A stretch of DNA of 64,000 bases from Bordetella parapertussis. Lineage in GTDB: Bacteria > Pseudomonadota > Gammaproteobacteria > Burkholderiales > SG8-41. The DNA lies in assembly GCA_945906815.1 (NCBI GenBank), contig CAMDRT010000017.1, positions 1 to 64,000 of the forward strand, written 5' to 3'. The position numbers were made by a program, and so were the translations under genes. The notes below the pieces were generated by a model. That model was not told the origin of the DNA and ran no database searches. It was given only the letters and a program-made list of their open reading frames with translations. This document shows, one piece after another, positions 34,603 through 44,042 of the stretch (positions are counted from its first letter, which is position 1; every line of letters starts with the position of its first letter).

Positions 34603-35610
34603 ATGGAAAGAAGAATTATTCGCAGCGTCATCGGCACAGGCATGGTTGGTGCGGCCTGCGCGTGCGCGCTGTCCGTGGGGGCGCAGCAGACTGCTGCGAC
34701 AGGCGCGGGACCAGCCTATCCCACGCGTGCCATCCGGCTGGTAGTGCCGTTCCCTGCGGGCGGCACGGCAGATGTTCTGGGGCGCATGATGGCGCAGCGC
34801 CTCTCCCCGCAGTACGGCCAGCAGATAGTGGTGGAAAATCGTCCGGGCTCGGGCGGACATGTAGGTGCGGAGTTCGTGTCGCGAGCCGCGCCCGACGGCT
34901 ACACGATCATGTTTGGCACCATCGGCATCCATGCGGCTTACGGCATTTATGCGAAGCTCGCCTACGATCCGGCGAAAGACCTGCAACCGGTCAGCCTGCT
35001 TGCTGATTTGCCCAACATACTGGTGGTGCATCCATCGCTGCCTGCGCGCACCGCCAAAGAATTCATTGCGCTCGCCAAAACGCGGCCGGGTGAGCTCAAT
35101 TTCGGCACCGCGGGCAGCGGCTCGTCCACGCATATGATCGGCGAGTTGTTCAAGGTGGTTGCGGGTGTCAATCTGACGCACATACCGTACAAGGGCAGCG
35201 CGCCGGCGATGGCGGATTTACTCGGCGGGCAGATTCACTTGATGTTCGAGAATCTGCCGGTGGCCATTCAGCATGTGCGCGCAGGAAAAATCCGCGCCAT
35301 CGGCGTGACCAGTCGCAGCCGTTCGCCGAGCATGCCCGACGTGCTGACGATTGCTGAGAGCGGACTGCCGCAGTACGAGGCCACGGCATGGTTTACCATC
35401 GCCGCGCCCGCCAAGGCGCCTGCAGATATCGTGCGCAAGCTGAACGGCGATATCGACGCCTGGCTCAAAGCGCCCGACATGCAGGTGCGCTGGAAAGACA
35501 TGGGCGTCACACCGATCGGCGGTAGCAGCGATGCGGCGGCGAAGTTTTTCGCCAGTGAAACCGTGAAGTGGAACCGGGTGATCAAGGCGGCGGGTATACG
35601 CGGGGATTAA
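34603..35610 (+). CDS. Bug/TctC-family substrate-binding protein
   Basis: 335 residues, start ATG with GGAGGCAGGAAG just upstream. Signal peptide up to about SVGAQQ, then AYPTRAIRLVVPFPAGGTAD and the ligand loop NLTHIPYKGSAPAMADLLGG. It lies three bases before hyuB, so it is cotranscribed with the hydantoinase genes and most likely captures their substrate, or a related cyclic amide (inference). Divergent from glcD. Confidence 0.93.
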   Translation: MERRIIRSVIGTGMVGAACACALSVGAQQTAATGAGPAYPTRAIRLVVPFPAGGTADVLGRMMAQRLSPQYGQQIVVENRPGSGGHVGAEFVSRAAPDGYTIMFGTIGIHAAYGIYAKLAYDPAKDLQPVSLLADLPNILVVHPSLPARTAKEFIALAKTRPGELNFGTAGSGSSTHMIGELFKVVAGVNLTHIPYKGSAPAMADLLGGQIHLMFENLPVAIQHVRAGKIRAIGVTSRSRSPSMPDVLTIAESGLPQYEATAWFTIAAPAKAPADIVRKLNGDIDAWLKAPDMQVRWKDMGVTPIGGSSDAAAKFFASETVKWNRVIKAAGIRGD

Positions 35611-35613
35611 GAC

Positions 35614-37215
35614 ATGAAATTCAACGCCATCACCCTCGAAATGCTATGGACACGGTTAATCTCCATCGTCGATGAAGCCGCCGCCGCGCTGGTGCGCACC
35701 TCGTTTTCAACCGTGGTGCGCGAATCGAATGACTTTGCCTGCGTGCTTACCGACGCGTACGGCAACTCGCTGGCGCAGGCCACCGACAGCATCCCGTCAT
35801 TTATCGGTACCGTGCCGCGCACGGTGCGGCATTTTCTTGCGGCATTTCCGGCGGATCAATTGTCGCCCGGCGACATTCTGATCACCAACGACATCTGGAT
35901 GGGTACCGGTCATTTGCCTGACATTACTGTGGCGATGCCGATTTTTTACAAGAAACGTCTGGTGGGTTTCGCGGGATCGGTGGCGCACGCGCCCGATATC
36001 GGCGGGCGCATGCGTTCGCCGGATGCACGCGAGGTGTTCGAGGAAGGCTTGCAGATACCGGTGATGAAGGCCGTGCGTCGCGGCAAAATCGATGCGACGC
36101 TGGAACGTATTTTGCGCAAGAACGTGCGTGTACCGGATCAGGTGATGGGCGACTTGCACGCGCAATTCACCGCGCTGCATCTGATGGAAAGCCGCGTGAT
36201 TACGCTGCTCAGGGAGCATGCGTTAGCGAATCTGCAGGATCTGGCGCGTGAAATCCATACCCGTTCCGAAAGCGCGATGCGCAAGGCGATCCGTGCCGTG
36301 CCGGATGGCGTCTACCGTCAAAGCGCAGTGAGCGATGGCATCGATGCGCCGATACACCTGGAGTTGGCATTGACGGTAAAAGGCGGCGCGCTGGGTATCG
36401 ATTTTGCCGGCACTGCACCGCAAGTCGCGCGCTCGATCAACGTGTGCATGGCCTACACCATTGCCTACACCGCTTACGGCATAAAGGCGGTGCTCGCGCC
36501 TGATGTGCCGAATAATGAGGGCGTGCTGCGCCCCATAAAAATAGTTGCGCCCGCAGGATCGATTGCCAACTCCACGCCGCCGGCGGCAGGGGGTGCGCGT
36601 GCGCTGATCGGGCACTTTTTTCCGATGATGGTGATCAACGCGCTGGCACAGGCGTTGCCCGGCAAAGTGGTGGCCACGGCAGGCTCGCCGCTGTGGTGTA
36701 TCAATCTCGCGGGACAGCGGCGCGAGGGGGGCGCCTTTGCCAATATGTTTTTTGTCAACGGCGGTTATGGCGCAGCACATCATCGTGATGGCGCGCATGT
36801 GTTGTCGTGGCCCAGCAATGTGTCTTCGACGCCGGTGGAAATGATCGAGCAACTCGCGCCGCTCAAAGTGCACTACCGGCGGCTGCGCGTAGGCACCGGC
36901 GGTCGCGGCAGGTTTCGCGGCGGCAATGGCCAGGAAGTGCTGATGGAAAGCCGCGCGTCGGGTCCGCTGACGCTGTCGTTTCTGGCCGAACGTACGCGCG
37001 CCGAGGCGGCGCCCGCGGGCATCAGTGGCGGGGAAGCGGGCGCTACCGGTGAAATTATGATCAACGACCAGCGCGTTAACCCCAAAGTGCAGCATGTCAT
37101 CCATCCCGGCGGGACGGTGCTGATACGCACGCCAGGCGGCGGCGGCTTTGGTCCGGCGGTGGAGCGCGACGCTGCTGCGACCGAGACGGACCGCGTGGAA
37201 GGTTACGTGGCATGA
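35614..37215 (+). CDS. hyuB: Hydantoinase B/N-methylhydantoinase beta-type subunit
   Basis: 533 residues of the HyuB family: N-terminal ITLEMLWTRLISIVDEAAAA, the VRTSFSTVVRESNDFACVLT block, GDILITNDIWMGTGHLPDIT and the C-terminal GGGGFGP. It forms an ATP-dependent cyclic-amide hydrolase (5-oxoprolinase, N-methylhydantoinase) or acetophenone/acetone carboxylase with HyuA. It overlaps hyuA by four bases (ATGA), so expression is coupled. The substrate class cannot be told from sequence. Confidence 0.93.
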   Translation: MKFNAITLEMLWTRLISIVDEAAAALVRTSFSTVVRESNDFACVLTDAYGNSLAQATDSIPSFIGTVPRTVRHFLAAFPADQLSPGDILITNDIWMGTGHLPDITVAMPIFYKKRLVGFAGSVAHAPDIGGRMRSPDAREVFEEGLQIPVMKAVRRGKIDATLERILRKNVRVPDQVMGDLHAQFTALHLMESRVITLLREHALANLQDLAREIHTRSESAMRKAIRAVPDGVYRQSAVSDGIDAPIHLELALTVKGGALGIDFAGTAPQVARSINVCMAYTIAYTAYGIKAVLAPDVPNNEGVLRPIKIVAPAGSIANSTPPAAGGARALIGHFFPMMVINALAQALPGKVVATAGSPLWCINLAGQRREGGAFANMFFVNGGYGAAHHRDGAHVLSWPSNVSSTPVEMIEQLAPLKVHYRRLRVGTGGRGRFRGGNGQEVLMESRASGPLTLSFLAERTRAEAAPAGISGGEAGATGEIMINDQRVNPKVQHVIHPGGTVLIRTPGGGGFGPAVERDAAATETDRVEGYVA

Positions 37216-39311
37216 TAAAAAAACCGCTGAAGCAGGCCTACGCGCTGGGTATCGATATCGGCGGCACCTTCACCGATATCGTGCTCTATGACTACGCCGC
37301 ACAACGCGAACTAAGCCACAAGGAGCTCACCACACCGGCAGCGCCCGAGCAGGGCGTGATCACCGGCACGCGCCGCCTGTGTGAGGCGCACGGCGTCGCC
37401 TACGCATGCATCGCGCGTGTGGTGCATGCGACGACCTTGTTTTCCAATGCCCTGATCGAACGGCGCGGCGCGGTAACGGGCTTAATTACCACCGCCGGGT
37501 TTCGCGATACACTGGAAATGCGCCGCGAGCACAAGTATGAGCTCTACGATTTGTTCCTCGAGTTTCCCAAGCCGCTGGTGCCGCGGCGCCTGCGGCTGGA
37601 AGTCGCCGAGCGCATCGGCCCCGATGGCCAGGTAGAAACAGCGCTGGATGTGGATGCGTTGCTGACGCAGGTGGAAAAACTTCAGGCGTTGGGCGTCACT
37701 TCGCTTGCCATTGCATTTTTGCATGCCTACGCGAACCCGCTGCATGAGACACAGGCGCTCAAGGCCGTGCGCGAAAAATTTCCTGCTCTGTTCGTATCGA
37801 TTTCGTCCGAGGTGGCGCCGCAAATACGCGAATACGAACGTACCTCAACCACGGTGGCGAATGCGTTCATCAAGCCGCTTGCCGACAGCTACCTGGATTT
37901 GCTGGGACGCGAGATCGCCCGGCTGGGCATACGCGCACCACTCTATATGATGCTGTCGAACGGCGGCCTCACGCATGTGGACGAGGCCAAGCGGGTGCCG
38001 ATTCAGTTGCTCGAGTCGGGGCCCGCGGCGGGTGCGCTGGCGGGTTCTTTTTTCGGGCTGCGCGCGAAAGAAAAAGATGTGCTCGCCTTCGACATGGGGG
38101 GCACTACCGCCAAGCTTGCGGTGGTGCAGGAGGGTAAACCGCTGATCGCCTATCAGTTTGAAGCGAGCCGCGAGAAACGCTTTCGCGATGGCAGCGGCTT
38201 GCCGATCAATATTTCGACCATCGAGCTGATCGAGATCGGCGCGGGTGGTGGCAGCATCGCGGCGATGGATGATCTGGGCCTGCTCAAAGTGGGTCCGCGT
38301 AGCGCGGGTTCGGTGCCGGGCCCGGCGTGTTATGGCCGCGGCGGTGTTGAGCCGACGGTGACGGATGCCAATCTGGTGCTGGGCTATCTGGATGCCGCGA
38401 ACTTTGCTGGCGGCACCTTGGCGATTGATCGTGCGCAGGCGGTGGCGGCGATCGCGCCGCTGGCGCAGCGCTCCGGACTATCGCTTGAAGAAACCGCCTG
38501 GGGTATCCATTCCGTGGTGAATGAAAACATGGCGGCTGCGGCGCGCGTGCACGTAGCCGAGCGCGGCCATCACGCGGCGCAGTTTGCGCTGCTCGCCACC
38601 GGCGGCGGCGGGCCGCTGCATGCCTGCGAAGTGGCGCTGCGGCTGGGCATCAAGCGGGTGGTATGCCCTCCCGGCGCGGGTGTGGCGTCGGCGATCGGTT
38701 TGCTGATGGCGCCAGCGCGGGTCGATCGCGTGGCGACGCTGGCGCGGCGTTTGTCGACGCTGGATTGGCGGGTGTTCGAAGCCGCCTTCAAAACGCTGGA
38801 GCGCGATGCGGCGAAAGTGGTGGCGGCAACCGTCCTCAAGCGCGAGCGGTTGCACAGTGCGCGTGCCGCGGATTTGCGTTTCGTGGGGCAGGGCTTCGAG
38901 CTGGTGACGCCGCTGCCCGCGGGACCGTACAGCGCAAAAACCGCTAAACGCCTGGTCGCGGCGTTTACCGCGATCTACCGGCAAACCTTCGGCCATGTGC
39001 CGCCGGTCGGTGACATCGAAATCATCAATATCCGGGTTGCGGTTTCCGCGCGCGCCGGTAGTGGCGAACTCAAGGTGGCGAGCGGCCGGCGCGGACGCTC
39101 ACGGGCGCTTAAGGCCAAGCGTCTCGCCTGGGTGAGTGCGCGCGGGCGCATGCAGGAACTGCCGGTGTACCAGCGTTATGCGCTGGCGGCGGGTGAAACC
39201 GTGCGCGGACCGGCGATCATTGAAGAGGCGTCGTCGACGCTGATCCTGCCGCCCGCATCGCGCGCGCGGGGCGACCGTTCAGGGAATCTGATTGTCGATT
39301 TGGCATCGTGA
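37212..39311 (+). CDS. hyuA: Hydantoinase A/oxoprolinase-family ATP-binding subunit
   Basis: 699 residues. HyuA signatures: LGIDIGGTFTDIVLYDYAAQ at the N-terminus (phosphate-binding loop of the ASKHA fold), GVTSLAIAFLHAYANPLHET, QLLESGPAAGALAGSFFGLR and the FDMGGTTAKLAVVQEG phosphate loop. It hydrolyses ATP to activate the substrate for HyuB. The C-terminal domain is complete. It ends 138 bases before the convergent SAF-domain dehydrogenase, with the perfect inverted repeat at 39359-39432 in between. Confidence 0.94.
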   Translation: MIKKPLKQAYALGIDIGGTFTDIVLYDYAAQRELSHKELTTPAAPEQGVITGTRRLCEAHGVAYACIARVVHATTLFSNALIERRGAVTGLITTAGFRDTLEMRREHKYELYDLFLEFPKPLVPRRLRLEVAERIGPDGQVETALDVDALLTQVEKLQALGVTSLAIAFLHAYANPLHETQALKAVREKFPALFVSISSEVAPQIREYERTSTTVANAFIKPLADSYLDLLGREIARLGIRAPLYMMLSNGGLTHVDEAKRVPIQLLESGPAAGALAGSFFGLRAKEKDVLAFDMGGTTAKLAVVQEGKPLIAYQFEASREKRFRDGSGLPINISTIELIEIGAGGGSIAAMDDLGLLKVGPRSAGSVPGPACYGRGGVEPTVTDANLVLGYLDAANFAGGTLAIDRAQAVAAIAPLAQRSGLSLEETAWGIHSVVNENMAAAARVHVAERGHHAAQFALLATGGGGPLHACEVALRLGIKRVVCPPGAGVASAIGLLMAPARVDRVATLARRLSTLDWRVFEAAFKTLERDAAKVVAATVLKRERLHSARAADLRFVGQGFELVTPLPAGPYSAKTAKRLVAAFTAIYRQTFGHVPPVGDIEIINIRVAVSARAGSGELKVASGRRGRSRALKAKRLAWVSARGRMQELPVYQRYALAAGETVRGPAIIEEASSTLILPPASRARGDRSGNLIVDLAS

Positions 39312-39358
39312 ATTTTCATCCTGGAAAAAGCGTTGTGCCAAAGGTCCAGCGTAGCCCG

Positions 39359-39432
39359 CGTAGGGCGCAATCCCATTGCGCCGAATGTGGTTTGCAATGC
39401 TGCCATGTGGCGCAATGGGATTGCGCCCTACG
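39359..39432. terminator. Perfect 24-bp inverted repeat, likely bidirectional terminator
   Basis: Arms 39359-39382 and 39409-39432 are exact reverse complements, with 26 bases between. Each arm is itself nearly palindromic (GCGCAATCCCATTGCGC). It sits between the convergent stops of hyuA and the gene at 39449. The GTAGGGCGCAAT motif is a known kind of dispersed hairpin repeat in bacteria. No U-run follows, so termination efficiency is uncertain. Confidence 0.6.
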
Positions 39433-39448
39433 TGCTGTGCCGAATCGC

Positions 39449-40804
39449 TTACCCGGCAGGCATTGCGTTTTCGCGACAGGCCGCTTCCATCTCGCGCCGC
39501 ACGCGCACCGCTTCACTGTCCGGTGCGGCGATGTCGTTCCAGGTTACGGTTTGCCCCTTGGCCACGCGTCGCGTCATTTTCACGCCATGCGCGAGCCCGA
39601 TGGGCAGCCCCGCGCACGCCAGTGAATCGGTGGCGGGCATCAGCCGTCCATACACCGTGTAGCCGCCTTCACCGTCGAGTGCTTCGCCTTCGCGCAAGTC
39701 GCGTTTGGCGGTAGCTACTGCATCGCCGCGAAAACCGGTGGCGGCACCGGTGGCTTCGCCGCGCAGCCCTACTGAAGCCACGCTGATGCCGAGTTCCAGG
39801 CCGATCAGGTGATAGGGCTTGTACATCGCAGCATAGTTGCCGCTGTCGTCGGTGTGCAGACCGTATTCCTTGAAGCAGCGGCGCACGTACTCGGTGTCGG
39901 CAGCGAAGTTGACGTAGACACCCCAGCGCAAATCGCGAAACACCGGACGGCCGTCTCGCTCCAGACTGGATATGACTTCGACTTGGCCGCGATGATGCAG
40001 ATGCCCGCCCTCGGCGCGCGGGCGCATCACCCGTGGCAGATCATCCACACCGCACGGCGGAAACGCCAGTCCGCCGGGTGCCGGCGTGAGTCCGGTAGCG
40101 TTGGCCACCGCAGCCATTTCGATTGCGGATTTGGTGCCGTCGAGAAATGAATTAAACATTTGCGCATTGAAATCACCACTCGCGACCTGCTCCGGCGTGA
40201 AACCATAATGCCCCCATACCGTGTCGGGCGTGGCGTCGTGATACGCGGGTAAATACTTGGTGCCTTTGCCTGCGGCAATCACCTCAAAGCCGGCCGCGCG
40301 CGCCCAATCGACCATTTCGCAAATCAGCGCTGGCTGATCGCCATAGGCCAGGGTGTAGACGATGCCCGCTGCGCGTGCGCGTTGCGCGAGCAAGGGGCCT
40401 GCCAGCGCATCGGCCTCAACGTTGACCATCACGATGTGCTTGCCGTGTTTGCAGCAGGCGAGCACATGGCGGATGCCGGCGGCGGGACTGCCAGTGGCAT
40501 CAATCACTATTTCAATGGCAGCACTGGCGATGGCAGCTTGCGCATCATCGGTGATGAAGGTGGTGCCGTGCTTGCGCGCGTGGTCGAGCGTAGTGGCGGC
40601 ATACTGCTCGGCGGGCCAGCCCACGCGCGCGAGGCTTTGTTGCGTGCGTTGCGGCGAGAGGTCGGCTACCGCCACCAAATGCAGGCCAGGCGTGCGCCGC
40701 ACTTGCGACAGAAACATTGAGCCGAATTTACCGGCGCCGATCAGCAGCACGCGCAACGGTTGGTTAGCGGCGGCACGCTGTGCGAGCAGGGTGTGCAGAT
40801 TCAT
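39449..40804 (-). CDS. NAD(P)-dependent homoserine-dehydrogenase-like oxidoreductase with SAF domain
   Basis: 451 residues from the ATG at 40804 (an in-frame ATG ten codons earlier is possible). Rossmann N-terminus RVLLIGAGKFGSMFLSQVRR, then VVDVDVE-like NAD-binding region and a catalytic domain with YGDQPALICEMVDWARAAGF. The C-terminal part has the SAF fold, KRDLREGEALDGEGGYTVYG, as in antifreeze/FlgA-type domains. Similar proteins act in catabolism of unusual sugar acids; the substrate here is unknown. It starts 32 bases after the Cu-ATPase stop, so it may be read through from the copper operon. Confidence 0.8.
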   Translation of the reverse strand: MNLHTLLAQRAAANQPLRVLLIGAGKFGSMFLSQVRRTPGLHLVAVADLSPQRTQQSLARVGWPAEQYAATTLDHARKHGTTFITDDAQAAIASAAIEIVIDATGSPAAGIRHVLACCKHGKHIVMVNVEADALAGPLLAQRARAAGIVYTLAYGDQPALICEMVDWARAAGFEVIAAGKGTKYLPAYHDATPDTVWGHYGFTPEQVASGDFNAQMFNSFLDGTKSAIEMAAVANATGLTPAPGGLAFPPCGVDDLPRVMRPRAEGGHLHHRGQVEVISSLERDGRPVFRDLRWGVYVNFAADTEYVRRCFKEYGLHTDDSGNYAAMYKPYHLIGLELGISVASVGLRGEATGAATGFRGDAVATAKRDLREGEALDGEGGYTVYGRLMPATDSLACAGLPIGLAHGVKMTRRVAKGQTVTWNDIAAPDSEAVRVRREMEAACRENAMPAG

Positions 40805-40836
40805 GGGATAGGGTCTCTGAAAGAGCGGTAACAATA

Positions 40837-43158
40837 CTACGAAAGGCGGATGCGGCGCAGCCGCAGCGCATTGCTCACCACCGACACCGAACTTAGCGCC
40901 ATCGCCGCGCCCGCAAAAATGGGCGACAGCAGCAGGCCGAAGGCCGGATAGAGCACGCCCGCCGCGATGGGGATGCCCAGCGCGTTGTAGCCAAAAGCGA
41001 AAGCCAGGTTTTGCCGGATATTGCGCATGGTGGCGCGCGACAAGGTGGCGGCTCGCGCGATGCAGCGCAGGTCACCTTTGACCAGGGTCACGCCGGCGCT
41101 TTCCATCGCCACATCGGTGCCGGTGCCCATGGCGATGCCGACATCGGCCTGTGCCAGCGCCGGGGCGTCGTTAATGCCATCGCCGGCCATTGCAACTTTA
41201 TGGCCGGCAGCCTGCAGCCGTTTCACGTGTGCGGCCTTGTCTTGTGGCAACACTTCGGCCAACACTTCGTCTATGCCCAGGGTGCGGGCGACGGCCTCGG
41301 CCGTGCCGCGCGCATCGCCGCTAAGCATCACGATGCGCACACCGCTACGTTTGAGCGCCGCGATCGCCTCCGGCGTGCTTTCCTTGAGCGGATCAGCCAC
41401 CGCCGCAATGCCCCCTGCCCCACCGTCAATGGCAAAGAACACGACCGTCTTGGCGTCGTTACGCCACGCTAGCGCACGTTCTTCCCAGCGCTGGGTATCC
41501 ACCTTATGCTGGGCAAGAAAGCCGCTGCTGCCGACCAGCACGCGCCTGCCATCGACAGCGGCCACCACGCCGAGGCCGTTGATGGCCTCGAATGCCGTGG
41601 CCGTCTGGGTGGGCAGGCCGCGTGCCTTGGCACCTGCCACCAGCGCCAGTCCTAGCGGATGTTCGGAGAGCTGTTCCACCGCCGCTACCAGTGCCAGCGC
41701 TTCGTTTTCCGCCATGCCTTCGGCGAGAAAATCCGTCAGTGCGGGGTGGCCGAGGGTCAGCGTGCCGGTCTTGTCCACCACTAGGGTATCGATGTCGCGC
41801 ATGCGTTCGATCGCCTCGGCATTGCGAAACAGAATGCCGGCGCGCGCACCTTCGCCCATCGCTACCGTCATCGAGAGGGGTGTGGCGAGACCCACTGCGC
41901 AGGGACAGGCGATGATCAATACCGCAATCGCATTGAGAAACGCGTAGCCGAGTCGCGGCTCCGGGCCCAGGAACCACCAGGTGAGCGCGGTCACCACGGC
42001 GATGGCCACTACGATTTGCACGAAGTAGGCCGCGATGACATCGGCAAGCCGCTGAATCGGCGCGCGTGTGCGTTGTGCTTCGCCTACCATGTGAACGATG
42101 CGCGCCAACAGCGTGTCCGCGCCCACCCGCTCGGCGCGCATCACCCATGCGCCATTGCCGTTTACCGTGGCGCCAGTGACTTTGCTACCCGCAGCCTTGG
42201 CCACCGGCAGCGGCTCGCCGGTGATCATCGATTCGTCGACTCTGCTGCTGCCTTCAATTACTGTGCCGTCCACTGGTACCTTTTCACCCGGCTTCACCCG
42301 CAGCCGGTTGCCGACAGTGACTGCCTCCAGTGCCACCTGTTCCTCACTGCCGTCGTCGCGCAAACGCCACGCGAGGTTGGGCGCGAGCTGCAGCAGTTGT
42401 TGTAGCGCCTGCCCGGTCTGTCCCATCGCCCGCAACTGCAGAAAGTCACCCAGTATCACCAGCGTCACGATCACCGCTGCGGCCTCGAAATAGGTGCCGA
42501 CGGCGCCGTCGTGTTCGAGGAATGCCTGCGGAAACCAACCAGGCATGAGCACAGCGGCAAGGCTGAACGCATAGGCCAGCCCCACGCCCAATCCGATCAG
42601 CGTGTACATATTGAGTGCGCGATGGGTCAGTGACAGCCAGAACTTGCGCAGTAGCGGCCAGCCGACCCCCAGCACCACCGGCGTGCCCAGCGCGAACTCG
42701 ACCCAGCCGCGTGCGCGTGGCTGCAAGCCGAACAACTCATGCATGCCGATCATCGGCGACATCGCCAGCACCACCAGCGGCATCGACAGCACAGTGCCGA
42801 TCCACAGCCGCCGCTGCAGATCGCGCAACTCGCTATCGTCGGCGACGCCGGTGCCTGCGGTTGGCACCAGTGCCATGCCGCACAGCGGGCAATCGTCGGG
42901 CGCATCACGCTGCACCTCCGGATGCATCGGGCAGGTGTAGCTGGCATCGCTGGCGGCAGAGACCGGCACCGCTGAGGCGGGTGGCGTATGCGCATGGTGT
43001 GGCTGACCCGCAGTGGCAGCGGCGAGGAAATGCGCCGGATCAGCGCGAAATTTCGTCTCGCACGACGCACAGCAGAAATAATAGGTGGCGCCAGCGTGCG
43101 CGAAATTTCGCGCCGTTGCCGGGTTGACCGTCATGCCACATACGGGATCAGTTGCCAT
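40837..43158 (-). CDS. copA: Cu(I)-exporting P1B-type ATPase with YHS and metal-binding N-domains
   Basis: 773 residues. N-terminal YHS domain ([25 protein letters not shown]), then a CPMHP...CPLCGM heavy-metal-binding domain at residues 76-94, which replaces the usual CxxC HMA domain. Core: TGEP at 313-316, CPC in TM6 at 418-420 (ACPCAVG), phosphorylation site DKTGT at 462-466 and [10 protein letters not shown]. Eight TM segments, inner membrane. The CPC and the C-terminal [17 protein letters not shown] point to copper export. Last of the contiguous copper genes. Confidence 0.93.
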   Translation of the reverse strand: MATDPVCGMTVNPATARNFAHAGATYYFCCASCETKFRADPAHFLAAATAGQPHHAHTPPASAVPVSAASDASYTCPMHPEVQRDAPDDCPLCGMALVPTAGTGVADDSELRDLQRRLWIGTVLSMPLVVLAMSPMIGMHELFGLQPRARGWVEFALGTPVVLGVGWPLLRKFWLSLTHRALNMYTLIGLGVGLAYAFSLAAVLMPGWFPQAFLEHDGAVGTYFEAAAVIVTLVILGDFLQLRAMGQTGQALQQLLQLAPNLAWRLRDDGSEEQVALEAVTVGNRLRVKPGEKVPVDGTVIEGSSRVDESMITGEPLPVAKAAGSKVTGATVNGNGAWVMRAERVGADTLLARIVHMVGEAQRTRAPIQRLADVIAAYFVQIVVAIAVVTALTWWFLGPEPRLGYAFLNAIAVLIIACPCAVGLATPLSMTVAMGEGARAGILFRNAEAIERMRDIDTLVVDKTGTLTLGHPALTDFLAEGMAENEALALVAAVEQLSEHPLGLALVAGAKARGLPTQTATAFEAINGLGVVAAVDGRRVLVGSSGFLAQHKVDTQRWEERALAWRNDAKTVVFFAIDGGAGGIAAVADPLKESTPEAIAALKRSGVRIVMLSGDARGTAEAVARTLGIDEVLAEVLPQDKAAHVKRLQAAGHKVAMAGDGINDAPALAQADVGIAMGTGTDVAMESAGVTLVKGDLRCIARAATLSRATMRNIRQNLAFAFGYNALGIPIAAGVLYPAFGLLLSPIFAGAAMALSSVSVVSNALRLRRIRLS

Positions 43159-43176
43159 TGCCTTGCCTCAAAATAG

Positions 43177-43515
43177 TTACTTGTCCATTTCAATCCCGGT
43201 CACGGTGAACGCACCACCGATTTTTTCGGCGGAGAATTTTATTTTGTCGCCGGCGCTCACCTGGTCGAGCAGCGCCGGGTCCTTGACCTGAAACACCATG
43301 GTCATCGCCGGCATGTCGAGATTTGGAATGGGGCCGTGTCGCAGGGTGATTTTTTTTGCGTCTTTGTCCACTTTGCGCACTTCGCCATGGCTCAGCACCG
43401 CGCCGGTTTTCGCTGGCGCGATTTTATAGGAGGATCGGTCAGTATCCTGGGTTTGCGCGTAAGCCGGTGTGGCTAATGCGGCGACCATGATTGCTGCGAG
43501 CGTGAGTTGATGCAT
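43177..43515 (-). CDS. CusF-like periplasmic copper-binding protein
   Basis: 112 residues with a signal peptide (MHQLTLAAIMVAALATPAYA). The mature domain is the CusF-type beta-barrel: ITLRHGPIPNLDMPAMTMVF, in which His, Met, Met and the adjacent Met residues are the copper ligands of this family. A strong AAGGAGATCAGC precedes the ATG. It lies 11 bases after the cupredoxin and 18 before the ATPase. It should carry periplasmic Cu(I). No cusCBA pump is present, but a TolC-like protein is in the cluster. Confidence 0.9.
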   Translation of the reverse strand: MHQLTLAAIMVAALATPAYAQTQDTDRSSYKIAPAKTGAVLSHGEVRKVDKDAKKITLRHGPIPNLDMPAMTMVFQVKDPALLDQVSAGDKIKFSAEKIGGAFTVTGIEMDK

Positions 43516-43526
43516 GCTGATCTCCT

Positions 43527-44015
43527 TTATCTAACGGTCACTTTGCCGATCATGCCGGCCTCGAAGTGGCCCGGCAGCAGACAGCCGAAGTTGAACTCTC
43601 CGGCTTTGGTGAACTGCCACACCACGGTTTGCGTTTTGCCGGGTGCGACATGTGCCATATACGGTTCGTCGTGTTCCATGCCGGGGTGTTTTTTCATCAG
43701 TTCGGCATGCTCCTTCAATTCCTTCAGGTTACCCAGCACGAATTCGTGCATGAGTTTTCCGGAATTTTTGATTGTGAAGCGGATAGTTTCTCCGCGTTTG
43801 ATGGAAATGTCTGAAGGTGTGAAGCGCATTTTGTCGCTCATATCGACATGCAGGGTACGCGTGGTTTGTTTCGGATCGCCTTCGCGCCCGAACGCCGTTT
43901 CTTCGGTGGATATCGTCTTCTTGTTGCTTGTTGATTTTTGTGCCGCATCGCCGTGCGCCCACAGGTTTCCAGTCAGGATCCCGCTCAGGAAAATGGTTGC
44001 AAGTAATTGTTTCAT
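43527..44015 (-). CDS. Cupredoxin-domain copper protein (CopI/plastocyanin-like)
   Basis: 162 residues with a signal peptide. The cupredoxin fold is shown by MRFTPSDISIKRGETIRFTI and by the type 1 copper ligands: His in KLMHEFVL, then Cys, His and Met in FGCLLPGHFEAGMIG. CopI-like proteins are induced by copper and protect periplasmic haem and cytochrome maturation. It lies between the multicopper oxidase (27 bases) and CusF (11 bases). Confidence 0.9.
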   Translation of the reverse strand: MKQLLATIFLSGILTGNLWAHGDAAQKSTSNKKTISTEETAFGREGDPKQTTRTLHVDMSDKMRFTPSDISIKRGETIRFTIKNSGKLMHEFVLGNLKELKEHAELMKKHPGMEHDEPYMAHVAPGKTQTVVWQFTKAGEFNFGCLLPGHFEAGMIGKVTVR

Positions 44016-44042
44016 AATGATTTTTCTGCTTCTTGCCTTACA

